In this document: positions 18,080-27,522 of the stretch, in pieces
Numbering within the stretch: the first letter of the stretch is position 1
How the letters are laid out: every line of letters begins with the position of its first letter
Origin: an uncultured Bacteroidota bacterium
GTDB lineage: Bacteria; Bacteroidota; Bacteroidia; Flavobacteriales; Flavobacteriaceae
Reading direction: 5' to 3'
DNA length: 53,341 nt
Assembly (NCBI GenBank): GCA_902511755.1
Contig: CABXGL010000008.1
Span: forward strand, 1 to 53,341
Notes under the pieces: generated by a model
What the model saw: the letters and a program-made list of their open reading frames with translations, nothing else
What the model was told of the DNA's origin: nothing
The model's database searches: none
Program-made: the position numbers and the translations under genes

Positions 18080-20059
18080 ATGCCTTCAACTAAAAAAGAT
18101 AGTAAATCTAAGAAAGCTATTAAAAAATCTTCTAAACCAAAGACAGAAATTAAAGGGACAGTAAAAGAAAAAAAAGCTGTTAAAAAACCTTCTAAATCAA
18201 AGAAAGAAATTAAAGAGACAGTAAAAGAAAAGAAAACTGCTATAAAAATAAAAGAAAAAAAGATTGAAGTTGATAAAAACCAATCAAAAGAAGTTCCAGA
18301 ATTAGAGAAGTCTGTATCATCGGATAAATTTTTAAAAGATTTTAATTGGGAAAATTTTGAAGAAGGTATAGAAACTGTAGACGAAAAAAAATTGGTTGAG
18401 CTTGAAAAACTAATTGAAAAGAACTTTATTGACACTTATAATGATAGTGTTATTGAGGGAATCATTATTAATATAACTGATAGAGAAGCTATTATTGATA
18501 TAAATGCTAAATCTGAAGGTGTTATATCACTGAATGAATTTAGATATAATCCTAATTTGAAGGTTGGAGACAAAGTTGAGGTTTTAGTTGATATTCAAGA
18601 AGATAAAACAGGTCAATTAATATTATCACATAGAAAAGCTAGAACAATAAAAGCTTGGGATAGAGTAAATGAAGCACATGATAAATCTACTGTTGTAACA
18701 GGTTTTGTTAAGTGTAGGACAAAAGGAGGAATGATTGTTGATGTTTTTGGTCTTGAAGCTTTTCTTCCTGGATCCCAAATTGATGTTAAACCAATAAGAG
18801 ATTATGACCAGTATGTTAATAAGAATATGGAATTTAAGGTTGTTAAGATTAATCATGAGTTTAAGAATGTAGTGGTTTCTCATAAAGCTCTTATAGAAGC
18901 TGACATTGAAGAACAGAAAAAAGAAATTATTAGTCAACTTGAAAAAGGCCAAGTATTAGAAGGAATTGTAAAAAATATTACAGCATATGGTGTGTTTATT
19001 GATTTAGGAGGTGTGGATGGATTAATTCATATTACTGATCTTTCTTGGAATAGAATAAATCATCCTAGTGAAATCATAGAATTAGATCAAAAGTTAAATG
19101 TAGTTATACTTGACTTTGATGATGATAAGTCTAGAATTCAATTGGGTGTTAAACAATTAAGTCCTCATCCTTGGGAAGCTTTAAATGATAAATTAAAGGA
19201 AGGTGATAAGGTGAAAGGAAAAGTTTCGGTATTAGCTGATTATGGAGCTTTTATTGAAATTGTTGATGGAGTAGAGGGATTAGTTCATGTTTCTGAAATG
19301 TCATGGTCAACTCACCTTAGATCTGCTCAAGATTTTGTAAAAGTTGGAGATCAAGTTGAAGCAGTAGTTTTATCTCTAGATAGAGATGAAAGAAAAATGT
19401 CTTTGGGAATTAAACAATTAACTAAAGATCCATGGACTGATATTACAGCAAAATATCCAAAAGATTCTAAACATACCGGAATTATAAGGAATTTTACAAA
19501 TTTTGGAATATTTGTTGAACTAGAAGAAGGTATCGATGGTTTAGTTTATATTTCAGATCTATCCTGGACAGTTAAAGTTAAACATCCTTCTGAACTTTTT
19601 TCAACTGGGGATTCAATTGACGTTATTGTTTTAGAACTCGATTCAGATGATAGAAAATTAAGTTTGGGTCATAAACAAACTATGGATAATCCCTGGGATT
19701 CCTATGATAAAACTTTTGCAGAAGACACAATTCATAACGGAACTATATCTAATTCAAATGATAAAGGTTCAACTATTGCATTCAATGATGATGTAATAGC
19801 TTTTGTTCCAAGCAGACATTTGTTAAAAGAAGATGGAAATAAATTAAAAAAAGGTGATACTGCAGATTTTAAAGTTATTGAATACAATAAAGATTTTAAA
19901 AGAGTAGTAATGTCTCATACAGTTCTTTTTAAAGAAGATGAAGCTAAAACAGTAAAAAAATCATTAAAAAAGATTAATAAGAAAGATTCTGACAAGTCTA
20001 CTTTAGGTGATTTAGATGTTTTAGCAGATCTTAAAAAGAAAATGGATGGCAAAAAATAA
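18080..20059 (+). CDS. rpsA: 30S ribosomal protein S1
   Basis: 659 aa. Binds mRNA on the 30S subunit. Six S1/OB-fold repeats fill about residues 125-625; the best conserved are the third to fifth (GIVKNITAYGVFIDLGGVDGLIHITDLSW, GKVSVLADYGAFIEIVDGVEGLVHVSEMSW, GIIRNFTNFGIFVELEEGIDGLVYISDLSW). The first about 70 residues are an unusual lysine-rich tail with an internal 20-residue duplication. The next in-frame ATG lies well inside the S1 repeats, so the basic tail appears to be translated unless a non-ATG start is used. cmk lies upstream; the gene ends 5 bp from the convergent leuB. Confidence 0.95.
   Translation: MPSTKKDSKSKKAIKKSSKPKTEIKGTVKEKKAVKKPSKSKKEIKETVKEKKTAIKIKEKKIEVDKNQSKEVPELEKSVSSDKFLKDFNWENFEEGIETVDEKKLVELEKLIEKNFIDTYNDSVIEGIIINITDREAIIDINAKSEGVISLNEFRYNPNLKVGDKVEVLVDIQEDKTGQLILSHRKARTIKAWDRVNEAHDKSTVVTGFVKCRTKGGMIVDVFGLEAFLPGSQIDVKPIRDYDQYVNKNMEFKVVKINHEFKNVVVSHKALIEADIEEQKKEIISQLEKGQVLEGIVKNITAYGVFIDLGGVDGLIHITDLSWNRINHPSEIIELDQKLNVVILDFDDDKSRIQLGVKQLSPHPWEALNDKLKEGDKVKGKVSVLADYGAFIEIVDGVEGLVHVSEMSWSTHLRSAQDFVKVGDQVEAVVLSLDRDERKMSLGIKQLTKDPWTDITAKYPKDSKHTGIIRNFTNFGIFVELEEGIDGLVYISDLSWTVKVKHPSELFSTGDSIDVIVLELDSDDRKLSLGHKQTMDNPWDSYDKTFAEDTIHNGTISNSNDKGSTIAFNDDVIAFVPSRHLLKEDGNKLKKGDTADFKVIEYNKDFKRVVMSHTVLFKEDEAKTVKKSLKKINKKDSDKSTLGDLDVLADLKKKMDGKK
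18113..18232 (+). repeat. Tandem 60-bp duplication in rpsA
   Basis: Two adjacent 60-base units (18113-18172 and 18173-18232) encode KAIKKSSKPKTEIKGTVKEK and KAVKKPSKSKKEIKETVKEK, 15 of 20 residues identical. A degenerate third start (KTAIKIKEKK) follows. The repeat expands the basic N-terminal tail of S1. Confidence 0.85.
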
Positions 20060-20064
20060 TATTT

Positions 20065-21123
20065 TTAAATCTGATTAACTAGCCAGTCGCCGACCTCACT
20101 AGTAGAATATGATTTTTCTCCATTAGATAAATCTTCTGTTACAATCATTGCTTTTAGTGATTTGTTTACAATATTTCTAATTAGTTGAGCCTCTTTTTTT
20201 AGTGCAAATGCGTCTTCAAACATCATTGCAGCTGATAATATTGTTGCTAAAGGGTTAGCTATATTTTTCCCTGCAGCTTCTGGATAAGAACCATGAATGG
20301 GTTCAAATAATGAAGTTTTGTTGCCAATTGAAGCAGAAGGCATAAGCCCCATAGAACCAGAAATAACAGATGCTTCATCAGTTAAAATATCTCCAAATAG
20401 GTTATTAGTAATTAAAACATCATAAGAGTTTGGCCATTGTATCAATCTCATTGCTACAGCATCTACAAATTCATAAGATACATTTACTTTTGGATAATCT
20501 TTTTCCATAGATTGTACAGTTTCTCTCCAAAGTCTTGAAGATTCTAATACATTTGCTTTATCTACGCAGCATAATTTTTTTGATCTCTTCATAGCTAATT
20601 CAAACCCTTTTTTAGCCAATCTTATTATTTCTTTACGAGAATAAGTACATGTATCAAATGCGATATTTCCTCTATCTTTTCTTCCACTTTCACCAAAATA
20701 TATGCCACTAGTTAATTCTCTTACAAAAATTAAATCTGTACCTTCAATTCTTTCTTTTTTTAATGGTGACTTATTTATAAGAGATGGAAATGTGAAAGTG
20801 GGTCTTATATTTGCAAATAGACCCAATTTTTTTCTCATTTTCAATAAACCTTGTTCAGGTCTAATTTTAGCACCAGGATCATTATCATATTTTGGATGAC
20901 CTATTGCTCCGAATAATATGGCATCAGATTTTAAACAAATTTCATGAGTCTTATCCGGATATGGATCTCCGGCTTTATCAATAGCATCAGCTCCAGTTAA
21001 TGCTGGATTCCAATTAATCTTATGATTAAATTTTTGTGCAATAGCATTAGATACCTTTACAGCTTGATCAATAACTTCAGGACCAATTCCATCTCCATGA
21101 AGAAGAGCTATATTTAATTCCAT
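20065..21123 (-). CDS. leuB: 3-isopropylmalate dehydrogenase
   Basis: 352 aa. Oxidatively decarboxylates 3-isopropylmalate to 2-oxoisocaproate with NAD+; the same enzyme can serve the citramalate route to 2-oxobutyrate. Family motifs: LLHGDGIGPEVIDQAVKV at the N-terminus, LFANIRPTFTFP, the FVRELTSGIYFGE substrate segment, and the NLFGDILTDEASVISGSMGLMPSAS and EPIHGSYPEAAGK cofactor-binding regions. It is the last gene of the minus-strand branched-chain run, 2 bp after cimA. Confidence 0.95.
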   Translation of the reverse strand: MELNIALLHGDGIGPEVIDQAVKVSNAIAQKFNHKINWNPALTGADAIDKAGDPYPDKTHEICLKSDAILFGAIGHPKYDNDPGAKIRPEQGLLKMRKKLGLFANIRPTFTFPSLINKSPLKKERIEGTDLIFVRELTSGIYFGESGRKDRGNIAFDTCTYSRKEIIRLAKKGFELAMKRSKKLCCVDKANVLESSRLWRETVQSMEKDYPKVNVSYEFVDAVAMRLIQWPNSYDVLITNNLFGDILTDEASVISGSMGLMPSASIGNKTSLFEPIHGSYPEAAGKNIANPLATILSAAMMFEDAFALKKEAQLIRNIVNKSLKAMIVTEDLSNGEKSYSTSEVGDWLVNQI

Positions 21124-21125
21124 AT

Positions 21126-22643
21126 TTATATAATATTTAGCATTTTTTCTGTAGCCTTTATTGCTGAAACTGTTTGATCAGAATCTAGCCCTCTGGTTAT
21201 AAATTCTTTTTTTTCATTTTTCCAAGTTATAAATGTTTCACAAAGAGCATCAGAATTGCTTCCTGGTGGTATTGTAACAGCATAGTCAATTAATAAAGGT
21301 AAATTTATTTTATTATTCTGGTATATCTTTTTAATAGCATTCATAAATGCATCAAATTGACCATCTCCAGTACAAGATCCTTTAAATAATTTTCCTTCAA
21401 TTTCAATTTCCAAATCAGCTGAAGGATTTAATCCCTTTGTATGTTTTAAAACATAAGATTTAATAATTATTTTATTTTTAAATTCTGAACTATTTAAAAC
21501 GTCAGAAATGATATAGGGAAGATCTTCAGCAGTTACCCTTTCTTTTTTATCACCTAGTTGAATAATTCTTTCTGTTACTTTTTTTAAATTATTATTATTT
21601 AATGTTAATCCTAAATCTTGTAAATTTTTTTTAATATTAGCTTTACCAGATGTCTTTCCCAAAGCATATTTTCTTTTTCTGCCAAACCTTTCAGGAAGTA
21701 AATTATTATAATATAAATTTTTCTTACTATCTCCATCTGCATGAATTCCAGCAGTTTGAGTAAATACATTTTCTCCAACAATTGGTTTATTAGCAGGAAT
21801 TCTAAAACCAGTAAAAGCAGACACCAACTTACTTACTTTATATAAGGATTCTTCTTTTAAGTTAATCTTAATATCAGGAACAAAATCTTTTATTACTGCT
21901 GCAACACTTGCCATAGGAGCGTTTCCGGCTCTTTCACCCATACCATTTACTGTTAAATGCAAACCATGACATCCACCCCTTAAACTTTCAATTACATTAG
22001 AGACACTAAGGTCATAATCGTTATGAGCATGGAAATCAAAATGAGTTTGGGGATATTTATTAATAATTTCTGATATAAATAAAAATGTTTCAGAAGGAGT
22101 TAAAACCCCTAAAGTATCAGGTAATAGAATTCTATCAACATCTTGTTTTGTTAAAAAATCAAGAAATTCGAAAACATATTCCTTTGAGTCTCTCATCCCA
22201 TTACTCCAATCTTCTAAGTATACATTAGTGTTTATACCTTCCTTTTTAGCAGATATAATTGAATCATGAATTTCTTTAAAATGTTTTTCTGGAGTTTTCT
22301 TAATTTGATATTTTAGATGGTTTAAAGATCCTTTAGTAAGTAGGTTTTGGACTTTTGCTCCCGATTTTAATAACCAATCGAGAGAAATTCCATTATCTAA
22401 AAATGTTAAAATTTCAATTTTATTTAAGTATCCGTTTAATTTAGCCCAATTAGTAATATTTTCTACTGCTTTAAATTCCCCTTTTGACACTCTTGCCGAA
22501 GCAATTTCAACTCGATCAATTTTTAATTCTTCAATTAATAATTTAGAAATTGTTAATTTTTCAGATGCTGAAAAGGACATTCCAGATGTTTGTTCCCCAT
22601 CTCTAAGGGTTGTATCCATTATTTCAACTGTTCTTTTTTTCAT
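21126..22643 (-). CDS. cimA: (R)-citramalate synthase (LeuA-family)
   Basis: 505 aa. HMGL-like TIM barrel ([16 protein letters not shown]; metal ligands in HAHNDYDLS) followed by a LeuA-type C-terminal regulatory domain (about 375-505). The sequence follows, as I recall it, the Leptospira citramalate synthase closely: RVEIASARVSKGE, NLLTKGSLNHL, NVYLEDWSNGMR, ILLPDTLGVLTP and VFTQTAGIHADGD. It differs from the 390-aa LeuA in the same cluster. The expected reaction is pyruvate plus acetyl-CoA to citramalate, which LeuCD and LeuB next door convert to 2-oxobutyrate for isoleucine. The alternative is a second 2-isopropylmalate synthase. Confidence 0.8.
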   Translation of the reverse strand: MKKRTVEIMDTTLRDGEQTSGMSFSASEKLTISKLLIEELKIDRVEIASARVSKGEFKAVENITNWAKLNGYLNKIEILTFLDNGISLDWLLKSGAKVQNLLTKGSLNHLKYQIKKTPEKHFKEIHDSIISAKKEGINTNVYLEDWSNGMRDSKEYVFEFLDFLTKQDVDRILLPDTLGVLTPSETFLFISEIINKYPQTHFDFHAHNDYDLSVSNVIESLRGGCHGLHLTVNGMGERAGNAPMASVAAVIKDFVPDIKINLKEESLYKVSKLVSAFTGFRIPANKPIVGENVFTQTAGIHADGDSKKNLYYNNLLPERFGRKRKYALGKTSGKANIKKNLQDLGLTLNNNNLKKVTERIIQLGDKKERVTAEDLPYIISDVLNSSEFKNKIIIKSYVLKHTKGLNPSADLEIEIEGKLFKGSCTGDGQFDAFMNAIKKIYQNNKINLPLLIDYAVTIPPGSNSDALCETFITWKNEKKEFITRGLDSDQTVSAIKATEKMLNII

Positions 22644-22646
22644 GCT

Positions 22647-23243
22647 TTATAGAGGAGTTTTCTTAGCAAATTCTTCTATTGAATTTTTTATATTCATTAA
22701 ATAATCAATATCATCATAACCATTTAGCATATTCCCTTTTTTATATTCATTTATTTCAAATGACTCAAACATCTGATTTCCAATAATTTTAATAATTTGT
22801 TTTTCAAGATCTACTTTTATTATTGTATCAGGATTTTTATAAATTTCATTAAAAATATTTTCTAAAAACTTAGCAGAAACTTGAACAGGCAGAACTCCAA
22901 TATTTAAGCAGTTATTTCTAAAAATATCAGCAAAAAAACTTGAAACAACACATCTAAATCCATAGTCATAAATAGCCCATGCAGCATGTTCTCTAGAGGA
23001 TCCCGATCCGAAATTTTTTCCTCCCACTAATATTTTTCCACTATATGTGTTATTATTTAAAACAAAATCTTTTTTAGGTAGATTTTTTGAATTATACCTC
23101 CAGTCTCGAAATAAATTATCTCCAAAACCAATTCTTTCAGTTGCTTTTAAAAATCTAGCAGGAATAATTTGATCAGTATCAATATTTTCAATTGGTAGCG
23201 GAACAGCAGAGCTTTCTAAAACATTAAATTTATCGTATGCCAT
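22647..23243 (-). CDS. leuD: 3-isopropylmalate dehydratase small subunit
   Basis: 198 aa swivel-domain partner of LeuC. Family motifs: [17 protein letters not shown] near the start and [23 protein letters not shown], the substrate-recognition loop. Together LeuCD isomerise 2-isopropylmalate to 3-isopropylmalate and probably also citramalate. It starts 7 bp after leuC and is followed 3 bp later by cimA. Confidence 0.95.
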   Translation of the reverse strand: MAYDKFNVLESSAVPLPIENIDTDQIIPARFLKATERIGFGDNLFRDWRYNSKNLPKKDFVLNNNTYSGKILVGGKNFGSGSSREHAAWAIYDYGFRCVVSSFFADIFRNNCLNIGVLPVQVSAKFLENIFNEIYKNPDTIIKVDLEKQIIKIIGNQMFESFEINEYKKGNMLNGYDDIDYLMNIKNSIEEFAKKTPL

Positions 23244-23250
23244 AATTGTT

Positions 23251-24645
23251 TTAATATAAAGTTCTAGGATCTGTTACATGCCCAGTTATAGCAGCAGCAG
23301 CAGCAACTAAAGGACTTGCTAATAACGTTCTAGATCCTGGACCTTGTCTACCTTCAAAATTTCTATTTGATGTGCTTACAGCATATTTCCCAGCTGGTAT
23401 TTTATCATCATTCATTGCTAAGCATGCTGAGCATCCAGGCTCTCTTAATTCAAATCCAGCTTCTTCCAAAATAGATAATAATCCTTCTTCTTTTATAGCT
23501 TCTTCTACTTTATGAGAACCAGGGACTAACCAAGCAGTTACATTGGGTGATTTTTTTTTACCTTTAACTATTTCAGTAAATGCTCTAAAATCTTCTATTC
23601 TTCCATTAGTACAGCTTCCTAAAAATACAAAATCAATTTTTTTACCTAACATACTTTCACCTTCATTAAAATTCATGTATTCTAGAGATTTATTATATGT
23701 TTTAGCTTCACTATTTTGATTTATTGTTTTAGGAATTCCATTTGATATACTCATTCCCATTCCAGGGTTAGTACCATAAGTTATCATTGGTTCAATCGTA
23801 TTCCCATCAAAATCTAATTCTTTATCAAAAATTGCATTTTTATCACTTTTTAATTTTAACCAATATCGCATTGCTTTTTTCCAATTTTCACCTTTAGGAC
23901 TGTATTCTCTATTTTTTAAATAATCAAATGTTTTTTTATCAGGTTCTATCATTCCTCCTCTTGCACCCATTTCAATACTTAAATTACAAACTGTCATTCT
24001 TCCTTCCATACTCATTTCTTTAAAAACATTTCCAGAATATTCAACAAAATAACCTGTTGCACCAGATGTTGTTAATTTAGAGATGATAAAAAGTGCTACG
24101 TCTTTTGGTGTTACCCCTTTGTTTAATTTACCATTGATATTTATTCTCATTTTCTTAGGCTTAGGTTGCATTATACATTGGGTAGAAAGAACCATTTCAA
24201 CTTCAGAAGTTCCAATTCCAAAAGCTATTGCACCAAATGCACCATGGGTTGAGGTATGAGAATCACCACAAACTATGGTTGCACCAGGTTGCGTTATTCC
24301 ATATTCAGGACCAATAACATGAACAATTCCATTTTTTTTATGACCTAAACCCCAGTATGAAATTCCATGTAATTTAGAATTTTCTTCTAATGCTTTTAAT
24401 TGATTAGCAGATAAAGGATCCTTAACAGGAAGATGTTGGTTTTTTGTTGGAGTGTTATGATCAGCTGTTGCAAATGTTTTATCTGGAAATAATACTTTAG
24501 CTCTTCTGTTTTTTAATCCCAAAAATGCTACTGGACTGGTAACTTCGTGAACTAAATGTCGATCTATAAATAAAACATCTGGACCATTGTTAATTCTATG
24601 AACTACATGGCAATCCCAAACCTTATCAAATAATGTATTACCCAT
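23251..24645 (-). CDS. leuC: 3-isopropylmalate dehydratase large subunit
   Basis: 464 aa aconitase-family protein. The three cysteine ligands of the [4Fe-4S] cluster are visible: one in [14 protein letters not shown] and two in [26 protein letters not shown]-type sequence (here [15 protein letters not shown]) and the DHNTPT segment near residue 63 are typical active-site regions. Spacing to leuA is 3 bp and to leuD 7 bp, so all are probably one transcript. Confidence 0.96.
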   Translation of the reverse strand: MGNTLFDKVWDCHVVHRINNGPDVLFIDRHLVHEVTSPVAFLGLKNRRAKVLFPDKTFATADHNTPTKNQHLPVKDPLSANQLKALEENSKLHGISYWGLGHKKNGIVHVIGPEYGITQPGATIVCGDSHTSTHGAFGAIAFGIGTSEVEMVLSTQCIMQPKPKKMRININGKLNKGVTPKDVALFIISKLTTSGATGYFVEYSGNVFKEMSMEGRMTVCNLSIEMGARGGMIEPDKKTFDYLKNREYSPKGENWKKAMRYWLKLKSDKNAIFDKELDFDGNTIEPMITYGTNPGMGMSISNGIPKTINQNSEAKTYNKSLEYMNFNEGESMLGKKIDFVFLGSCTNGRIEDFRAFTEIVKGKKKSPNVTAWLVPGSHKVEEAIKEEGLLSILEEAGFELREPGCSACLAMNDDKIPAGKYAVSTSNRNFEGRQGPGSRTLLASPLVAAAAAITGHVTDPRTLY

Positions 24646-24648
24646 GAT

Positions 24649-25821
24649 TTATAAAGTAGTGATAGATTTTAAATTAGAATTTTTTATGATGAAAGGAATG
24701 TCTGAGTCTTTTACTTCTTTTTTTTGATCAGCAAATTTTAAAAATTCAGAATAAACAATATCCAATTCATCTTTAGTCAATTCAAAACCTATATTTTTAG
24801 CTCTATAAGCTAGTGCAGCTCTACCGCTTCTTGCAGTAAGAACAATTGCAGATTCATTTACACCTACATCTAGAGGGTCAATAATTTCATAAGTTTCTCT
24901 TTTTTTAATTACTCCATCTTGATGAATTCCAGAACTATGAGCAAAGGCATTAGCTCCTACAATTGCTTTATTAGGCTGAACTGGCATTGCCATGCTTTCT
25001 GAGACCATTTTACTTGTATCAAATAAAAGCTTAGAATTAATATTTGTATCTAAATTTAATTGATCATGCTGTCTCATTATCATAACTACTTCTTCTAAAG
25101 ATGTATTGCCAGCTCTTTCTCCAACGCCATTAATAGTACATTCAATTTGTCTTGCTCCATTTAATACTCCATAAATAGAATTAGCTGTGGCAAGACCCAA
25201 ATCATTATGACAATGACATGAAAGAATGGCTTTATCAATATTTCTTACATTTTCTTTAAGAAATTTAATTTTTTCTCCATATTCAAATGGAAGACAATAG
25301 CCTGTAGTATCAGGAATATTAAGAACAGTAGCTCCAGCTTCAATCATTTTTTCACAAACTTTAGCTAGAAATTCATTATCAGTTCTTCCAGCATCTTCAG
25401 CATAAAATTCTACATCATTTACAAATTTTTTAGCATATTTCACTGCTTCATAACCCCTTTCAATAATTTTTTCTCTACTAGAATTGAATTTATATTTGAT
25501 ATGAGAATCAGATGTACCAATTCCTGTATGAATTCTTGGAAAGACTGCTTTTTTCAAAGATTCTGCCGCTACTTCAATATCTTTTTTAACTGCTCTAGTT
25601 AAACCACAAACTGAGGCATTTTTAACAATTTTAGAAATTTCTACAACAGAATTAAAGTCTCCAGGACTAGAAATAGGAAAACCCGCTTCAATCACATTTA
25701 CTCCTAAATTATCAAGTCTCTCGGCAATAATAATTTTCTGTTCGGTATTTAGCTTGCATCCTGGAACTTGTTCTCCGTCTCTTAATGTAGTATCAAATAT
25801 TTGAACAATTTCTTTACTCAT
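24649..25821 (-). CDS. leuA: 2-isopropylmalate synthase, short form
   Basis: 390 aa. Condenses 2-oxoisovalerate with acetyl-CoA, the first step of leucine synthesis. Motifs: [32 protein letters not shown] (metal ligands) and [14 protein letters not shown]. It ends shortly after the catalytic and linker regions and lacks the roughly 130-residue C-terminal leucine-binding domain of classical LeuA, so leucine feedback through that domain is not expected. The regulatory-type domain is instead on the CimA-like protein. It begins 64 bp after rluA and opens the leu cluster. Confidence 0.92.
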   Translation of the reverse strand: MSKEIVQIFDTTLRDGEQVPGCKLNTEQKIIIAERLDNLGVNVIEAGFPISSPGDFNSVVEISKIVKNASVCGLTRAVKKDIEVAAESLKKAVFPRIHTGIGTSDSHIKYKFNSSREKIIERGYEAVKYAKKFVNDVEFYAEDAGRTDNEFLAKVCEKMIEAGATVLNIPDTTGYCLPFEYGEKIKFLKENVRNIDKAILSCHCHNDLGLATANSIYGVLNGARQIECTINGVGERAGNTSLEEVVMIMRQHDQLNLDTNINSKLLFDTSKMVSESMAMPVQPNKAIVGANAFAHSSGIHQDGVIKKRETYEIIDPLDVGVNESAIVLTARSGRAALAYRAKNIGFELTKDELDIVYSEFLKFADQKKEVKDSDIPFIIKNSNLKSITTL

Positions 25822-25885
25822 TTATATAATATGTTTTATAAAAGAATATTCGTAAGGTAAAAGTAATAAAATCAGGTAAATAAAT

Positions 25886-26569
25886 CTATTTTTGGATATA
25901 GTTAAGGCATAAATCCCAAATATTATTTTTTGGAGGATTTGCTATAATTTCTATGTTTTTTTTATTTACAGGATGAATAAAACTTATTTTTCTTGAATGC
26001 AAATGGATACTACCATCTTTATTAGATCTAGGGTAACCATACTTTAAATCTCCTTTAATTGGATAACCAATATTAGCTAATTGTGTTCTGATCTGATGAT
26101 GTCTTCCAGTTTCTAAATTTATGCTTAAAAGACAGTATTTTTCTAATTCTAAAATTTTTTTATAATTTAAAATAGCTTTTTTTGATTCTTTATTTGAGCT
26201 ATTAGTTACATAAGATTTATTTTGTTTTTTATTTTTTATGAGATAATTAACTAGCTTGTCTGAGCTTTTTTCTCCCATTGAGTTAATAATAGCCCAATAT
26301 GTTTTTTTTATTTCATTTTTCTTAAATAATTCATTTATTCTTGAAAGAGCTTTTGATGTTTTAGTAAAAATGATTACTCCACTAGTTGGTCTATCTAATC
26401 TGTGCGCTATACCTAAATAGACATTTCCTTTTTTATTATACTTTTTCTTTTGGTAGAACTTTACTTTGTCCCCCAAAGTTTGGTCTTCAGTAATATCACC
26501 TTGACTTAAATCACCAGGGATTTTATTAACTATGATTAAGTGATTGTCTTCAAATAAAATATCTAACAC
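25886..26569 (-). CDS. RluA-family pseudouridine synthase
   Basis: 227 aa. Converts specific uridines in rRNA or tRNA to pseudouridine. The catalytic aspartate is Asp59 in the family motif HRLDRPTSGVIIF, followed by ETGRHHQIRTQLA and PIKGDLKYG. There is no N-terminal S4 domain, so it is the short RluA/RluC-core type; the target nucleotide cannot be told from sequence. It sits 6 bp after panB, an adjacency seen in other Flavobacteriaceae. Confidence 0.9.
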   Translation of the reverse strand: MLDILFEDNHLIIVNKIPGDLSQGDITEDQTLGDKVKFYQKKKYNKKGNVYLGIAHRLDRPTSGVIIFTKTSKALSRINELFKKNEIKKTYWAIINSMGEKSSDKLVNYLIKNKKQNKSYVTNSSNKESKKAILNYKKILELEKYCLLSINLETGRHHQIRTQLANIGYPIKGDLKYGYPRSNKDGSIHLHSRKISFIHPVNKKNIEIIANPPKNNIWDLCLNYIQK

Positions 26570-26575
26570 AAATTA

Positions 26576-27388
26576 TTAATATTGTTCTTTTTTATTTGGG
26601 AAATTTAAGCTTTTTACATCCTTAATATAGCTTTTTATTGCTTTAGACATTATATCATTTAAATCAACATATCTTCTTAAGAATCTTGGATTGAATTCTG
26701 TGCTAAGCCCAACTAAATCATGAGTAACTAATACTTGACCATCTACATTACTTCCTGCTCCAATTCCTATTACAGGACTACTTATTGCATTTGTAACTTT
26801 TTTTGAAACTGCAGCTGGAATTTTTTCTAAAACTATTCCAAAGCATCCCAGATTATCTAAAAGTTTAGCATCTTCTATTAATCTTTTTGCTTCCTCATTT
26901 TCTTTTGCTCTAACTGTATAAGTTCCAAATTTATAAATTGACTGAGGAGTTAATCCTAAATGTCCCATTACAGGAATACCAGCATTTAATATTTTTATTA
27001 TTGAATCTTTAATTTCAGATCCACCTTCCATTTTTACAGCATGAGCCCCAGATTCTTTCATAATTCTAATAGCAGACCTTAATGCTTCATTTGGATCAGA
27101 TTGATAACTTCCAAATGGCAAGTCAACAACTACTAAAGCTCTCTTGACTCCTCTTACAACTGAAGATGCATGATAGATCATTTGATCTAAAGTTATGGGT
27201 AAAGTAGTTTCATGCCCTGCCATCACATTTGATGCTGAATCTCCTACTAGAATGATGTCAATACCAGAGTAATCAATAATTTTTGCCATTGAATAATCGT
27301 AACATGTTAACATAGATATTTTATCACCACTTTGTTTCATTTCTAACAATGTGTGTGTTGTTACTCTTTTATATTCCTTATTAGACAT
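26576..27388 (-). CDS. panB: 3-methyl-2-oxobutanoate hydroxymethyltransferase
   Basis: 270 aa. Transfers a hydroxymethyl group to 2-oxoisovalerate to form ketopantoate, the first step of pantothenate synthesis; the substrate is shared with LeuA just downstream. Family motifs: [38 protein letters not shown] (metal and substrate site), [17 protein letters not shown], and [13 protein letters not shown]. It is the first gene of the panB-rluA-leu run and is divergent from dnaK. Confidence 0.95.
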   Translation of the reverse strand: MSNKEYKRVTTHTLLEMKQSGDKISMLTCYDYSMAKIIDYSGIDIILVGDSASNVMAGHETTLPITLDQMIYHASSVVRGVKRALVVVDLPFGSYQSDPNEALRSAIRIMKESGAHAVKMEGGSEIKDSIIKILNAGIPVMGHLGLTPQSIYKFGTYTVRAKENEEAKRLIEDAKLLDNLGCFGIVLEKIPAAVSKKVTNAISSPVIGIGAGSNVDGQVLVTHDLVGLSTEFNPRFLRRYVDLNDIMSKAIKSYIKDVKSLNFPNKKEQY

Positions 27389-27445
27389 AATAAAATTTTT
27401 GTAAATGTAATTTAAAATATTAATTCTATAATTGATTAAAATTAT

Positions 27446-27466
27446 TTACTGCCACTATGTCAGTAA
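27446..27466. promoter_or_regulatory. Palindrome in the panB-dnaK divergent spacer
   Basis: TTACTGCCA-CTA-TGTCAGTAA is an inverted repeat with one mismatch in nine pairs and a 3-base centre. It is about 57 bases ahead of the dnaK ATG and 58 bases from the panB start. The compact, nearly symmetric shape suggests a dimeric regulator site, plausibly for heat-shock control of dnaK. It is not a CIRCE element. Confidence 0.45.
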
Positions 27467-27522
27467 TCATATAATGGCATAATCATTGAAATGTGTTAAT
27501 TGTTAATGATAAAATTATAACA

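Noticed and set aside
20055-20078. AAAAATAATATTTTT palindrome between rpsA and leuB as a terminator
   Set aside because: The stem has only A-T pairs and would be too weak to call.
27493-27522. Upstream in-frame ATG as the dnaK start
   Set aside because: It adds [10 protein letters not shown] before the canonical [12 protein letters not shown] start, and no DnaK I know carries such an extension.
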